A program made the position numbers and the translations under genes. 64,000 bases of DNA. Origin: Saussurea involucrata. Its lineage: Eukaryota; Streptophyta; Magnoliopsida; Asterales; Asteraceae. Location of the stretch: the NCBI GenBank assembly GCA_033807775.1, contig CM066326.1:93970873-94034872 (forward strand), given 5' to 3'. How positions within the stretch are numbered: the stretch's first letter is position 1; each line of letters begins with the position of its first letter. Below the pieces are notes generated by a model that ran no database searches, was not told where the DNA came from, and saw only the letters and a list, made by a program, of their open reading frames with translations. Shown here in pieces: positions 10,081 to 20,255 of this stretch.

Positions 10081-11823
10081 TTACTTCTTTGAGGTTTTGC
10101 GGCGCTTGATTTCATCCAGTAAGTTTCTATAGAACGGTTGAGCTTCGGGGATGTTCGGAAAGAGGTTGTGAATGCCTTCCAGAAATATGGTATCGGCTAT
10201 GGACATCTGGGCAAATCTGAAGAATGCCCGACGACCGAGACCGTCGTTAAAGAATAATCCTGGTATTGGTGAGAGGCTCAAGGTTGTGGTAGGATAGGGA
10301 ACAGAGGTGGGAATGGTAAGGTTAAGATTGCTTACATTTGGGATTTTACCTTCTCTTTCCATTTCCTTGAAGACTGAGTCAGGAGGATTTTTGACTTTGG
10401 GGAGGATGATCTTCTCTTTCAGAGACAGCAGTTTGGCTCTTTCTTCGGTGGAGAGAATGATGTTATGTTTTCTTTTGATCTCCTTCATCTTATTCATTAG
10501 ACCATCAATGTATTTGACAAAGATGTCTTTCCTTAGATTTGGACTCCTGACGAGGTGTTGAGTGATTTCATACCATTCCGAGAGACCGAAGAGTTGGAGA
10601 TGGCTTTCTTTTACACTCTTCATAGAACCATCTTCCCAGTTAATAATCAATCTGATGTCTTGAGGATTTGCCTTGGAGGTGGCAATCTTTACTGAAGAAA
10701 TTTGTGACCTATAGCTCCGGTGGTGCATGGTCTTTTTGTACCAATTAATTTCTTCATTCTTTTGTTGTTCCAAGGCACTGAGCACCGATTTCTGTGTTTG
10801 GATGGCATCGGTGGACTTGACTTTTGAAGCTTCTTCTGCGGCAGCTTTGAGAGACAGATCTCTGGATTTGTCTAAGTCGATTTGAGCTATTCTTGCTTCC
10901 TCAATTTCTTGAGCAGAGAGGCCAAGTTCGGTGGTGATGGGTTGAGAAGCAGGCTTGAGTTTGAGAGTTTCCGCGTCCTTCGGTCGAGCCCCATATCTTG
11001 CCAGATCCTTTTTCTTCTTTGCTTCTCTGGCCAATTCTTCGGCCGAAAGAATTCTTTTCCCTTTGTCTTCGGGAGCATTGCTGGACTGCTCCCCCTCAAC
11101 TGATGCATTAAGGTCAAGAGCTTCGGTGGAGCCAGTATGGGTCGGTGAGAGTGAGACATGTTTCGGTGGAGAAGAGGGTTTCGGTGGAGAAAAGGGTTTC
11201 GGCGTTGAGGAGGGTTTCGGTGGTGAGGAGGGTTTCGGTGGTGAGGATGATTTCGGTGGTGAGGATGATTTCGGTGGAGAGGGTTGCGGTGGAGAGGGTT
11301 TCGGTGGAGGCTGGTTACTGGAAAGTTTCTTTATGGATGGAAGTTTCGGTGGAGCCGTGGTTTTCTCCCCCTCAGGAACAACCGGCAACTTGAAACCCAA
11401 CTCATAGAAGGCCTTATCAAACTTGGAGTGTAGGAAGGCCAGACTCGTTTCGGTGGTATGGGGAACCAAGGCAAAGTCACTGAGATCCATTTCCCACTGG
11501 GAACGTTCAGGACTGGGTGAGTTGGTGGAAGGTTTGGAGAGGGACTCCACTGTGGTAGAAAGGGTAGATAATTTTTCTTGAATGGGGCGTAGGGCTTCGG
11601 TGATGGCATCAAGAAGAAGATGCGGTAGCTGAGACTCGAGGGTAGAGATGCGGGAATTGGCTTGGGAGATTAAGGTGATGGTAGATTTAAGAAAGGTAGA
11701 GGTGCGGTCAATGTGCGGGGAAGTTTGGCCACCGATTTCGGGAAACTGGAAGAGTAGTCGGTGGGGGTCAGGTTCGGGAATGGGAATATGGAGGTAAGGC
11801 ACCAAGTCGTCGGTTTGTAGCAT
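10081..11823 (-). CDS. E1 extra ORF, C-terminal part
   Basis: A 580-aa reading frame in the env position. From N to C it has DPHRLLF; a linker rich in PPKP repeats, which are CCACCGAAA-type DNA repeats read as protein; a charged, helix-prone stretch (EARIAQIDLDKSRDLSLKAA); then a conserved tail with WYKKTMHHRS, WEDGSMKSV, KDIFVKYIDGLM and GRRAFFRFAQMSIADTIFL. The tail is strongly shared with E0 (21596-23098). I see no signal peptide or membrane segment, so a true envelope is not supported. Its function is unknown. It probably belongs to one protein with the N-terminal part; a short indel near 11825, in a GGGGGGGAGCAGGTGATC repeat, puts the two in different frames. The true start of this part is therefore not the Met at 11823. 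Confidence 0.75.
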   Translation of the reverse strand: MLQTDDLVPYLHIPIPEPDPHRLLFQFPEIGGQTSPHIDRTSTFLKSTITLISQANSRISTLESQLPHLLLDAITEALRPIQEKLSTLSTTVESLSKPSTNSPSPERSQWEMDLSDFALVPHTTETSLAFLHSKFDKAFYELGFKLPVVPEGEKTTAPPKLPSIKKLSSNQPPPKPSPPQPSPPKSSSPPKSSSPPKPSSPPKPSSTPKPFSPPKPSSPPKHVSLSPTHTGSTEALDLNASVEGEQSSNAPEDKGKRILSAEELAREAKKKKDLARYGARPKDAETLKLKPASQPITTELGLSAQEIEEARIAQIDLDKSRDLSLKAAAEEASKVKSTDAIQTQKSVLSALEQQKNEEINWYKKTMHHRSYRSQISSVKIATSKANPQDIRLIINWEDGSMKSVKESHLQLFGLSEWYEITQHLVRSPNLRKDIFVKYIDGLMNKMKEIKRKHNIILSTEERAKLLSLKEKIILPKVKNPPDSVFKEMEREGKIPNVSNLNLTIPTSVPYPTTTLSLSPIPGLFFNDGLGRRAFFRFAQMSIADTIFLEGIHNLFPNIPEAQPFYRNLLDEIKRRKTSKK

Positions 11824-13397
11824 TCGGGGGGGAGCAGGTGATCGGGGGGGAGCAGGTGATCGGGGGGGAGTAGGCGATCGGGGGGTGATTGGTGTGAGGA
11901 CGAGGGAGACTCGGTGTGATGTTCTTCGGTGGACGGGATGGTTTGGGGAGAACCAGTGTCCGCTAAAAGAAAATCAAAAAAATCAAAGGGTGCAATTGGG
12001 GGGGAACCCTTAGAGGGTTGTGCAATGTCTTCGATCGAAAACTGATCGGGTGTAAAGCTGTGTAGTGTGAAGTCAGAACCCTCGAGCGGAGAGATCTCGA
12101 GGTCATCTCCACCACCCAAAGAGTCGAGTGGGGATGTATGTGGGGGGTTCTCCTGAAACGTAACTGAGGCCTTTCGAGAGGCAACAGAGGAGACGGTGGG
12201 GTGTGTAGCAGGTACCCTTGGCCCGGAGGGATGAAGTTCAACAACCGGCGATTTTGGAGAATCGACGGTTGGATGAGTCGGTTGGGCCGATGGTTTCCGA
12301 GACCTCTTTGGAAGAGATCCCGAAGGGGAAGGTGAGTGCCTCCGCTTGTGAGAAGGGGTGTGAACCGGGGAAGTCTCCGAGGGATCTCTCGGTGACGTGG
12401 TTCGAGAAGCGGGAGCGGAGGTGTCGGTAGCCTTTTGTCGTTTCTTTTGAGTGCCACCCGACGTCACTCGGGACCGGGGAGAAGGGACCACAACATTTGG
12501 AGTGACCTCGGGAATTTCCAGGTGGCGAAACCCGGGAATTTCTGCATCACCCCAACGAAGTTCGGGAGATAGAGCGAAGGAAATCATACCTGGGCGTAAT
12601 GGGCGATCGGTGGCGAGCGGCTTGACGTTGAGGGTTTTGGTGCCCACAACGGGAGATGACCATTCATACGAGAACCGGGGCGAGGAAGAGCGGCGATCGG
12701 TTTCCAAAGCTTTGGAAAGCTTGTGTTGTAAGATCATGGAGATGAAGCGGGGAAAAGCAACGTAACACTTCTTGGGAGTTTTGATGACCTCGACAAGCTC
12801 TGAGAAGAAATATTGGGCGAAGTCAACTTTCCTTTGGAAGATGAGGGCATGAGCGAGTTTGTTGACGTGTGAGGGCGATTGGTCATGCCCACTTGTTTTG
12901 CGTGAGAGGCAATGGATAACGTGAGCGAAGAAGAAATTCCAAATGCCTCCCATTTTGCTGCGAAGAAGAGTACCGGGGCCTTTGGAGCTTTTGGAGGAGT
13001 CGTCGAGCACATAACCGGTGGTAAGAACAATGTCTTCATGGATGGTATCCAAATACATGTCTTCATAGTCGGAAAAGGCGTCGATCTTGAGAGCGAGACG
13101 AACATCATCGACCCCAAAAGTGAGGTCGTGATCACCTTCGGCATTGGTGAAGATGGAGGCGTGAATGGCCTCATTGGAGGGATCGTACACGGAGGAGAGC
13201 CAGAATTGTCCAATGAGCATTTTGCTCATCCTGGGGTTGCATGAGAAGGCATGAAGAAGAGGAGAGCGAGACAGAAATTTAGCGATAGTAGAGAACTCGG
13301 GATGAGCGGGATCGGATTCAAGGCGGGCAACGTGATTGCATTGGTTGAAGCGGAGGTCTTCAAAACGTGTAGGAATTGGATATCGTGAGGATGCCAT
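11824..13397 (-). CDS. E1 extra ORF, N-terminal part
   Basis: The frame is open from 13541, but the start fitting the E0 homologue is the Met at 13397 (MASSRYPIPTRFEDL). The frame stays open to 11670 but leaves the homologous reading near 11825. The N-terminal domain carries MSKMLIGQFWLSSVYD, GDHDLTFGVDDVR, TGYVLDDSSKSSKGPGTLL, GGIWNFFFAHVIHCLSRK and VAFPRFISMIL, and is followed by a Pro/Ser-rich basic linker. From memory, this QFW...HCLS...PRF pattern occurs in retroelement-derived proteins of Asteraceae, which I could not check. The domain recurs in E0 at 23927-24847. Expression would need a subgenomic or spliced RNA, as it starts about 850 nt after the pol stop. Confidence 0.75.
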
Positions 13398-14242
13398 GAG
13401 AGAGATATGTTTGGAAGAGAAGAAAGAGTTGCAGGTTTGAATTGTGAGAAAGGAGTGGGGAAGAAGTGAAGGGAGGTATGTATAGATATAGGGAAATGAT
13501 AAGGCACTGTGATGATGATTTTGTATGGGGAGAGGGGACATGCGGCTCTTGAGGTGAAAGGGTTATTGGGAATCGGGACACGGAGCGGCGGATAGGCGAA
13601 GGGTCTGACGCAAAAGCAATTGAGTGGTCACAAGTGGGCTTTGGGAACCGTGTGAATCGGTGTAGGCTCGGTGAAGCTTCGGTGGAGGATTCGGTGTTCG
13701 CTCGGTGGACGATCGGTGGAAGTTCGGTGGTGGATTCGGTGTTCATGGACAGCTTCGGTGGTAGAAAGGTTTCACCGATTTGGATGGTACCACCGAAATG
13801 GGACTTCGGTGATAGAAAGGTTTCACCGATTTGGATAGTACCACCGAAATGCGACTTCGGTGATAGAAAGGTTTCACCGATTTTGGATAGTACTACCGAA
13901 ATGCGACTTCGGTGGTGGAAAGTTTTCACCGATAAGAGATGATCACCGATTTGAGACTTTGGTGGTGGACAAGTTTCACCGATTTGAGATGACCACCGAA
14001 ATGAGACTTCGGTGGTGGACAGGTTTTCACCGATTTTGAAAATTTTCACCGAAATGTGCTTCGGTGGTAGGCATGCTTCACCGATACTTGAGATTATCAC
14101 CGAAATGGGACTGCGGTGATGGAAAAGAGATAGAAATGATTTGACACATAGGTTTGTCCACCGATGAGAGATCGGTGGAGAGAGAGAGAAGTAGATACGA
14201 AGGTGTCCACCGATGTGAGATCGGTGGAGCATGAACACATAT
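13398..14242 (-). repeat. E1 pol-to-extra-ORF spacer with CCACCGAA/TTCGGTGG array
   Basis: Non-coding stretch between the RNase H stop and the extra ORF. From about 13675 to 14230 it is packed with TTCGGTGG, CACCGATTT and CCACCGAAATG units spaced roughly 20-40 bp apart in both orientations, the same core as in the LTR. Minus ORF readings here are not family-conserved. Confidence 0.7.
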
Positions 14243-16161
14243 TTATTCTTGGAAATTGCACATCCCAAGTTCACTGATGAGAAAGTTGAACCTGGTTTCA
14301 TCAAGAGGTTTGGTGAAAATATCAGCAAGCTGCAAATCGGTGGGAATGAAGTGCAGTTCAATGTCACCTTTGGAAATGTGATCTCTGATGAAATGATACC
14401 TGATATCGATGTGTTTAGATCTAGAGTGAAGAACAGGATTATTTGCTATAGCTATAGCACTGGAATTATCACACAGAATTGGGACTTTAGAAAAGAATTG
14501 ATTATAGTCCCTTAGTTGGTTTCTCATCCATAGAATCTGAGCACAACAGCTCCCAGCAGCTACATATTCAGCCTCAGCAGTAGAGGTTGATACAGAGTTT
14601 TGTTTCTTGCTGGACCAACTTACTAATTTTCCCCCAAGGAGCTGACAGCTTCCTGTAGTACTCTTTCTATCAATCTGGGAACCTGCATAGTCTGAATCTG
14701 AATAACCAATTAGTTCAAAACTCGAGTCTTTGGGATACCAAAGACCCAAGTGCAGTGTGCCCTTAAGATACCGAAAAATTCGTTTTACAGCCTTTAAATG
14801 TGATACTTTAGGATTGGCCTGATAACGAGCACATAGACAGGTAGCAAACATAATATCCGGTCTGCTAGCAGTTAGGTAAAGAAGAGAGCCTATCATACCT
14901 CGGTAAAGAGTAACATCCACAGATTCACCTTTTAGATCGGCACACAGTTTCAAGGGAGGTGCCATGGGAGTTTTCATAGGAGAGCTATCTAGAAAGTTAA
15001 ATTTCTTCAGAAGGTCCCGAATATATTTGCTTTGATTTATAAAAATTCCTTCTGAAGATTGTTTGACTTGAAGGCCCAAGAAAAATGTAAGCTCTCCCAT
15101 CATGCTCATCTCATATTCACTCATCATGAGAGAAGCAAACTCATCACATAGGCATTCATCAGTGGCACCAAAGATGATGTCATCAACATAGATTTGAACA
15201 AGAATGATATTACCTGAGGTTTCTTTGATGAAGAGAGTATTGTCAATTTTACCTCTGGAATATCCATGCTTGAGAAGAAAGTTGGCAAGAGTGTCATACC
15301 AAGCACGTGGAGCTTGCTTGAGACCATACAAAGCTTTGTCAAGTCTGTACACATAGTTTGGATGAGCTGGGTCTTCAAAGCCAGGAGGTTGTTTCACATA
15401 GACTTCCTCTGCAAGTTCCCCGTTGAGAAAGGCACTTTTAACATCCATTTGAAAGACCCTAAAATTTCGGTAGGCAGCATGAGCCAGAAAGATCCTTATA
15501 GCTTCAAGTCTTGCAACAGGGGCAAATGTTTCATCATAGTCAATGCCTTCTTCCAGTCTGTATCCTTGAGCTACTAATCGGGCCTTGTTCCTGATAACAG
15601 TACCATCTTCATCCATTTTGTTCCTGAATACCCACTTGGTTCCAATGATTGTCTTGTTTCTGGGTTTGGGAACCAATCTCCAAACTTTATTTCTCTGGAA
15701 CTGAGAAAGTTCTTCTTGCATGGCAGTGATCCAACAAGGATCTGATAGAGCTTCATCCACTTTCTTGGGTTCAGAGAGAGAGAGGAAATTCACATAGAGA
15801 CAAATATTTCCAACTCCTCTGCGGGTTTGGACACCTGCTTGTTGATCACCAATAATTTGATCTATGGGGTGATCTTTGGTCCATTTTAGAGCAGGGGGTA
15901 AAGGAGATGGGGTATGAGGAGTAGAGTGAAATGGAGTAGTGGGATCAGAGGTTTGGTGTAAGATGGGATTTTCGGTAGTGGAAGCCATGTGATTTTCGGT
16001 GGGATTAGGGATGGAAGAAGGGCTTCGGTGTGGAGTTTCGGTGGGAATAGGGAAATTGGTGTGAGAGATGGGTTGATCAATTTCGGTGGGAGAGAGTGAT
16101 CCAGCTGGGTTTTTTGAGGTGGATGGATTTGAGGGAATAGAGGAGATATCGGTGGAAGTGA
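14243..16161 (-). CDS. pol: E1 pol: reverse transcriptase and RNase H
   Basis: Open from 15988, with the homologous frame reaching back to about 16161. It reads copia RT (NKARLVAQGY, DETFAPVARLEAIR, QMDVKSAFLNGELAEEVYV, ALYGLKQAPRAWYD, catalytic IYVDDIIFGAT) then RNase H (YSDSDYAG, STAEAEYVA, LCDNSSAIAIANN, HIDIRYHFIRDH, ADIFTKPL) and stops after GMCNFQE. It copies element RNA into DNA and degrades the template in the cytoplasmic particle. It is separated from PR-IN by one missing base in a G-run (16166-16170, plus strand); otherwise the domains are complete. Part of the linker before RT carries ACCGAA repeats. Confidence 0.9.
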
Positions 16162-17547
16162 CTAGGGGGTATCACCAATACATGATGAGATCCATCTGTG
16201 TAAATCATCCTCATCACTTGAAAGTGATGAACATCTGAGATCATCAAACTTGACATGAATGGACTCATCAATGCTTTTTCTTCTGAGATTGTACACCCTA
16301 TAAGCTTTGGAGGATAAGGAGTACCCAACAAATATTCCCTCATCTGCCTTGGGATCAAACTTCCCAAGATTTTCACGATCATTAAGAATAAAGCAGATAC
16401 ACCCAAAGACATGAAGAAAGCCAATATTTGGTTTTCTGCCATGAAAAACTTCATACGGGGTTTTATCATGTCTTTTGGATATTACTGACCTGTTTTGAGT
16501 GAAGCAGGCAGTATTCACAGCTTCGGCCCAAAAATAGGTGGGGAGATTTGATTCGCTCAGCATGGATCTAGCGGCCTCACACAGTGTTCTGTTTTTCCTT
16601 TCCACCACTCCATTTTGCTGAGGAGTACGAACAGCGGAGAAGTTCTGAGAGATCCCTTTCTCGGTGAAGAAGTCTTCAAGAGCACTATTTCTGAATTCAG
16701 TGCCATTGTCACTCCTTACCGAGCGGACAAGCTGGCCATTGAGAACTTCATTTTTCTTGACAAAGTTGATGATTTCTTCAGTAGCATCACTTTTGTACCT
16801 GAGAAAGAACACCCAAGTATATCTGGTAAATTCATCAACAATAACAAGAATATACCTTTTTCCTCCAAGACTTGGAGTGCTGACTGGTCCACATAGATCC
16901 ATGTGCAGCAATTGAAGAGGAAGAGTGATGGAAGAGCATTGCTTCGTCTTGAAGGATGTTTTGGTGAGCTTTCCCTTTTCACATGCATCACACAGCTTCT
17001 CTTTGACAAAGTTCAACTTTGGCATGCCCGTCACCAAATCTTTGTTGGAAATTTTATGCAAGGTCTTGAAGTTTAGATGAGAGAGACGTTTGTGCCACAA
17101 CCAGTTTCTTTTGGATGCATCATTTGACACAAAGCAGACATTTGAAGAAGAATTGGATTGCCCCATATCTATGACGTAGACATTTTCCATCCGTCTTCCC
17201 GATAATACCACATTGAATTGTTTGTCTACCACGGAGCAGACACAAAGTTCAAAGATAACTTTGTATCCAAGATCACACAGTTGGCTAATGCTGAGAAGGT
17301 TATGCATGAGGCCGTCCACAAAAGCCACTTTATTGAAGGTTACAGATCCGTTAGAGAGAGTCCCGTATCCTTTGGTGTAAGCCTTAGAATTATCACCAAA
17401 GGTTACAGATGGACCTTTTCCCGGCACATAGTTGATGAGAAGAGACTTGTTTCCCGTCATATGGCGTGAGCACCCGCTGTCTAAATACCAAATTTGATGG
17501 TGCTCAAAAGCCTGCATGCAAACACATATTAGTTCTTTGGTACCCAT
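16162..17547 (-). CDS. pol: E1 pol: protease and integrase
   Basis: 461 aa. Aspartic protease WYLDSGCSRHMTGN near the N-terminus; GAG-pre-integrase zinc finger (LWHKRLSHLNF ... CDACEKGK); integrase core with LHMDLCGPV, VRSDNGTEF and TPQQNGVVERKNRTL supplying D, D and E; then the copia C-terminal GKFDPKADEGIFVGY. It overlaps the gag end by 19 nt in another frame, starting at an ATG within the gag tail. It stops early at 16162 because of the frameshift before RT. Confidence 0.88.
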   Translation of the reverse strand: MGTKELICVCMQAFEHHQIWYLDSGCSRHMTGNKSLLINYVPGKGPSVTFGDNSKAYTKGYGTLSNGSVTFNKVAFVDGLMHNLLSISQLCDLGYKVIFELCVCSVVDKQFNVVLSGRRMENVYVIDMGQSNSSSNVCFVSNDASKRNWLWHKRLSHLNFKTLHKISNKDLVTGMPKLNFVKEKLCDACEKGKLTKTSFKTKQCSSITLPLQLLHMDLCGPVSTPSLGGKRYILVIVDEFTRYTWVFFLRYKSDATEEIINFVKKNEVLNGQLVRSVRSDNGTEFRNSALEDFFTEKGISQNFSAVRTPQQNGVVERKNRTLCEAARSMLSESNLPTYFWAEAVNTACFTQNRSVISKRHDKTPYEVFHGRKPNIGFLHVFGCICFILNDRENLGKFDPKADEGIFVGYSLSSKAYRVYNLRRKSIDESIHVKFDDLRCSSLSSDEDDLHRWISSCIGDTP

Positions 17548-20210
17548 TTTGTAATGGGTCCTTTGGGGTTAGAAGAGCTTGATTCCTTAAGCTTGGATCT
17601 ATCAATCCTATCCTTGGGACAGTCCTTAGCCATATGAAAAGTGTCACCACAGTTATAGCATTTTCTATAGATAAAAACCTTTTTAGCATTTTTCATGTTT
17701 TGGCTTTTATCATTTGTTCTTATAACCTTGTTAGAGGAGAACAGAGCAGGAGGCTTGGACCCAAGGATTCCTTTGGATAAATCTTTGGAAGTTGATTTTC
17801 TTAAAATCACAGATCTAGGTACATAGGTGTTGTTAGAGGGAATGTTTGGGGTAGAACTTTTAGGATGGGAGCTTGCCATGCAGTTGACCACCGATTTTCC
17901 TTTGTCAGCACAGGAGATCCTTTTTGAGTGAACAGGAGTTTCTCTTTTGGGGATCTTTGAGGGCTTAGGTTCGGTGTAGGTATCTATGTGAATAGATTTC
18001 AACACTTCATGAAGAGGAATTGGAGGGTCATAGATTGAGGGATCGGTGGGCACAAAGGGGATGAGATCGGTGGGATTAGATCTTTTGGAAGGATTAGCTT
18101 TTGAAGAGTTTGAGGAGGAGGCTTCATCCATGACCGAAAATTTGAGCTGATCATGGATGGGTTTGGAAACGTCATTTGAATCTTGCTTCTCAATAACTTG
18201 CAATGAGGAGTCTTTGGCCTTTAAGGATATGCCATACTTTAAGGCTTCACACAGATCTAACGAATTCAAAGAGATGGAATCACAAGAGCTGGAATCAGAG
18301 AGATCATCACATGCATTGGTGGGGGGAACAAGAGCAAGAGTGGACTCACAAACATCAGTTTTTCCAAATCCTAGACCGAACTTGTTTGAACTACAGATTT
18401 GACTTTGAAAGATTTGTTCAAGATTTTTGGAAGAGCTTGACCATTTTTTGATGACTTCCTGTTCCCTTTTTAGTTTCTTAAACAGAGAGTTCTTTTCTTT
18501 TGAGATCACATGATTTATTGTTTTCAAGTCCTCAAGCTCATTTTTTATTTCCTCAAACCTTTTAAGCTTAGACATGCAACTTTCAAGTTCAGCTTTGAGC
18601 TCTTTCACTTGAACAGATTTTCTATTCTTACTGTCTTTAACAGAATAAAAATCTTGAGTTAAAGATTCATAGGCATTGATCTTTTCAATATCAGACATAT
18701 TATTGAAGGGATGTACCTGAGCGTAGGCTGTGGAGCACCCAGTTGCCACTAGAGCCATAGGTGAAGTGGCCTTTTCGGAAACTTCCATTTCTTCTGAGAT
18801 GGCCACGAAGCATCTATTCTGAGAATCACTGTCGGAGGTGTCTTCGTCGTCCCAATCGTGGGTTTCTGCCATGAGACCCTTCCCTTTTCTCTCTAGACCC
18901 TCACTCCTTTCCTTCTCTTTCTTGTACTTGGCCTTGTATTTCTCGGCACGCTCCTGATGATTTAAGAAGGATGGTGGGGACTCCTTTTTGGGAAAGGTTG
19001 ATTTGAAAGGCATGTGTTTGGATTTTTCCCTTTTTGAAGAGGGGTTGTCAGAAGAAGTAAATTTGGACTTGGAGATACGCTTGCTTCTACACTCAGATGC
19101 AAAATGTCCTTTCTTGCCACAGTTGTAGCATTCATCATTAGACTTGTCAGAAGAAGTTTTGAAAGATGAAGTTTTTCTAAGACTTCGAGATTTGTTGAAG
19201 GGACGAAACTTGTGTTTAGAACCGGCCATCATTGCCATCTCATCCGACAACTGTTCAACCATGATATCCTCACCTTCATCATCAGCATCACTAAGATATG
19301 CTTCCGTTTGGTGGGTTACATTTGTTTGGCTGTCATTGTCAGAGTCAGATGAAGGATAGGTGATTCTAGGAAGATTTTGAGAATTCTTGGAACTTTCACT
19401 AACAAGAGCTATAGAGGAGCTCTTTATTTCCTTGATGAAAGATTTCCGTTGAAGCTTGGTTTGCTCAAAGTTGAAAAGAGTACCATATAAAACGGTTAAG
19501 GGCATGAACTCAAGGTCCTTGGTAGTTTTGATGCAAGTACATATATTTTCCCAAAAATCTGGGAGACAGTCCATGAACTTGCACAAGACTTCCTCATTAT
19601 CATAGACTCTGCCCAACAACTTAAGATCATTTAAAAGAGAGTTGAAGCGGTTATAGAAGCTAGGAAGAGATTCTCCTTTTTCAAAAGAAAATAGTTCATA
19701 CTTTCTGATAAGACCAATCTTTTTGCATTTCTTGACTTCCTCTGTACCTTCGTACAGAACACATAGAGTGGTCCACATTTCTTTGGCAGTTTCAAAGTTC
19801 ACCAAAGAGTGGTAGACCTCATCAGGAAGAGAGAGAGCAATAATAGCTCTTACCTTGGAGTCAAGAGTAACTAAACGTTTCTCCTCATCAGTATACTTTT
19901 TAGGATTTTTGAGAATATACCGACCAGTAGCACTGGATTTTTCCTCATCAGAATCACTTGAGATTTCCTTTTCAAAGGTCTCTTTGCCTGGCCTCTGCGT
20001 GTCATAGCGAGCCCAAACTCTGGGGATAATGGGTCCCTCGTTGAGAATGGTTGGATATCTAGTATCCACTCCTTCCATGAATAGCATCATGCGGCTTTTC
20101 CACAAAGAGAAGTTGTTGGGATTGAACTTAGGAGGTTTTGAAATAGAGCCATTTTCAGAGAAGTTATTTTGAAAAGAGTTTTCAACAGTAGAAGAAGAAG
20201 AGGCAGCCAT
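17529..20210 (-). CDS. gag: E1 gag (two zinc knuckles)
   Basis: 893 aa starting 43 nt after the PBS. The N-terminal UBN2/copia gag domain (KFNPNNFSLWKSRMMLFMEG, TAKEMWTTLCVLYEGTEEVK, ESLPSFYNRFNSLLNDL) is followed by a first CCHC knuckle CYNCGKKGHFASEC at about aa 361-374. A long coiled-coil-like middle (KELKAELESCMSKLKRFEE) leads to a second knuckle CYNCGDTFHMAKDC near aa 848-861 and the terminal KWVPKN. It builds the virus-like particle and binds RNA. Length and the second knuckle fit Sirevirus gags. Confidence 0.9.
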   Translation of the reverse strand: MAASSSSTVENSFQNNFSENGSISKPPKFNPNNFSLWKSRMMLFMEGVDTRYPTILNEGPIIPRVWARYDTQRPGKETFEKEISSDSDEEKSSATGRYILKNPKKYTDEEKRLVTLDSKVRAIIALSLPDEVYHSLVNFETAKEMWTTLCVLYEGTEEVKKCKKIGLIRKYELFSFEKGESLPSFYNRFNSLLNDLKLLGRVYDNEEVLCKFMDCLPDFWENICTCIKTTKDLEFMPLTVLYGTLFNFEQTKLQRKSFIKEIKSSSIALVSESSKNSQNLPRITYPSSDSDNDSQTNVTHQTEAYLSDADDEGEDIMVEQLSDEMAMMAGSKHKFRPFNKSRSLRKTSSFKTSSDKSNDECYNCGKKGHFASECRSKRISKSKFTSSDNPSSKREKSKHMPFKSTFPKKESPPSFLNHQERAEKYKAKYKKEKERSEGLERKGKGLMAETHDWDDEDTSDSDSQNRCFVAISEEMEVSEKATSPMALVATGCSTAYAQVHPFNNMSDIEKINAYESLTQDFYSVKDSKNRKSVQVKELKAELESCMSKLKRFEEIKNELEDLKTINHVISKEKNSLFKKLKREQEVIKKWSSSSKNLEQIFQSQICSSNKFGLGFGKTDVCESTLALVPPTNACDDLSDSSSCDSISLNSLDLCEALKYGISLKAKDSSLQVIEKQDSNDVSKPIHDQLKFSVMDEASSSNSSKANPSKRSNPTDLIPFVPTDPSIYDPPIPLHEVLKSIHIDTYTEPKPSKIPKRETPVHSKRISCADKGKSVVNCMASSHPKSSTPNIPSNNTYVPRSVILRKSTSKDLSKGILGSKPPALFSSNKVIRTNDKSQNMKNAKKVFIYRKCYNCGDTFHMAKDCPKDRIDRSKLKESSSSNPKGPITKWVPKN

Positions 20211-20241
20211 CGCAGATCAAGTTTATGGAATTGAACTTTCT

Positions 20242-20253
20242 GCTCTGATACCA
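20242..20253 (-). other. E1 primer binding site (initiator tRNA-Met)
   Basis: On the minus strand TGGTATCAGAGC lies 2 nt inside the 5' LTR end, complementary to the 3' end of plant initiator tRNA-Met. It fixes element orientation. Confidence 0.9.
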
Positions 20254-20255
20254 CT

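Noticed and set aside
13360..14367. 335-aa minus ORF across the E1 spacer
   Set aside because: Made of CACCGAA-type repeats read as protein and out of frame with RNase H; no conservation in E0.
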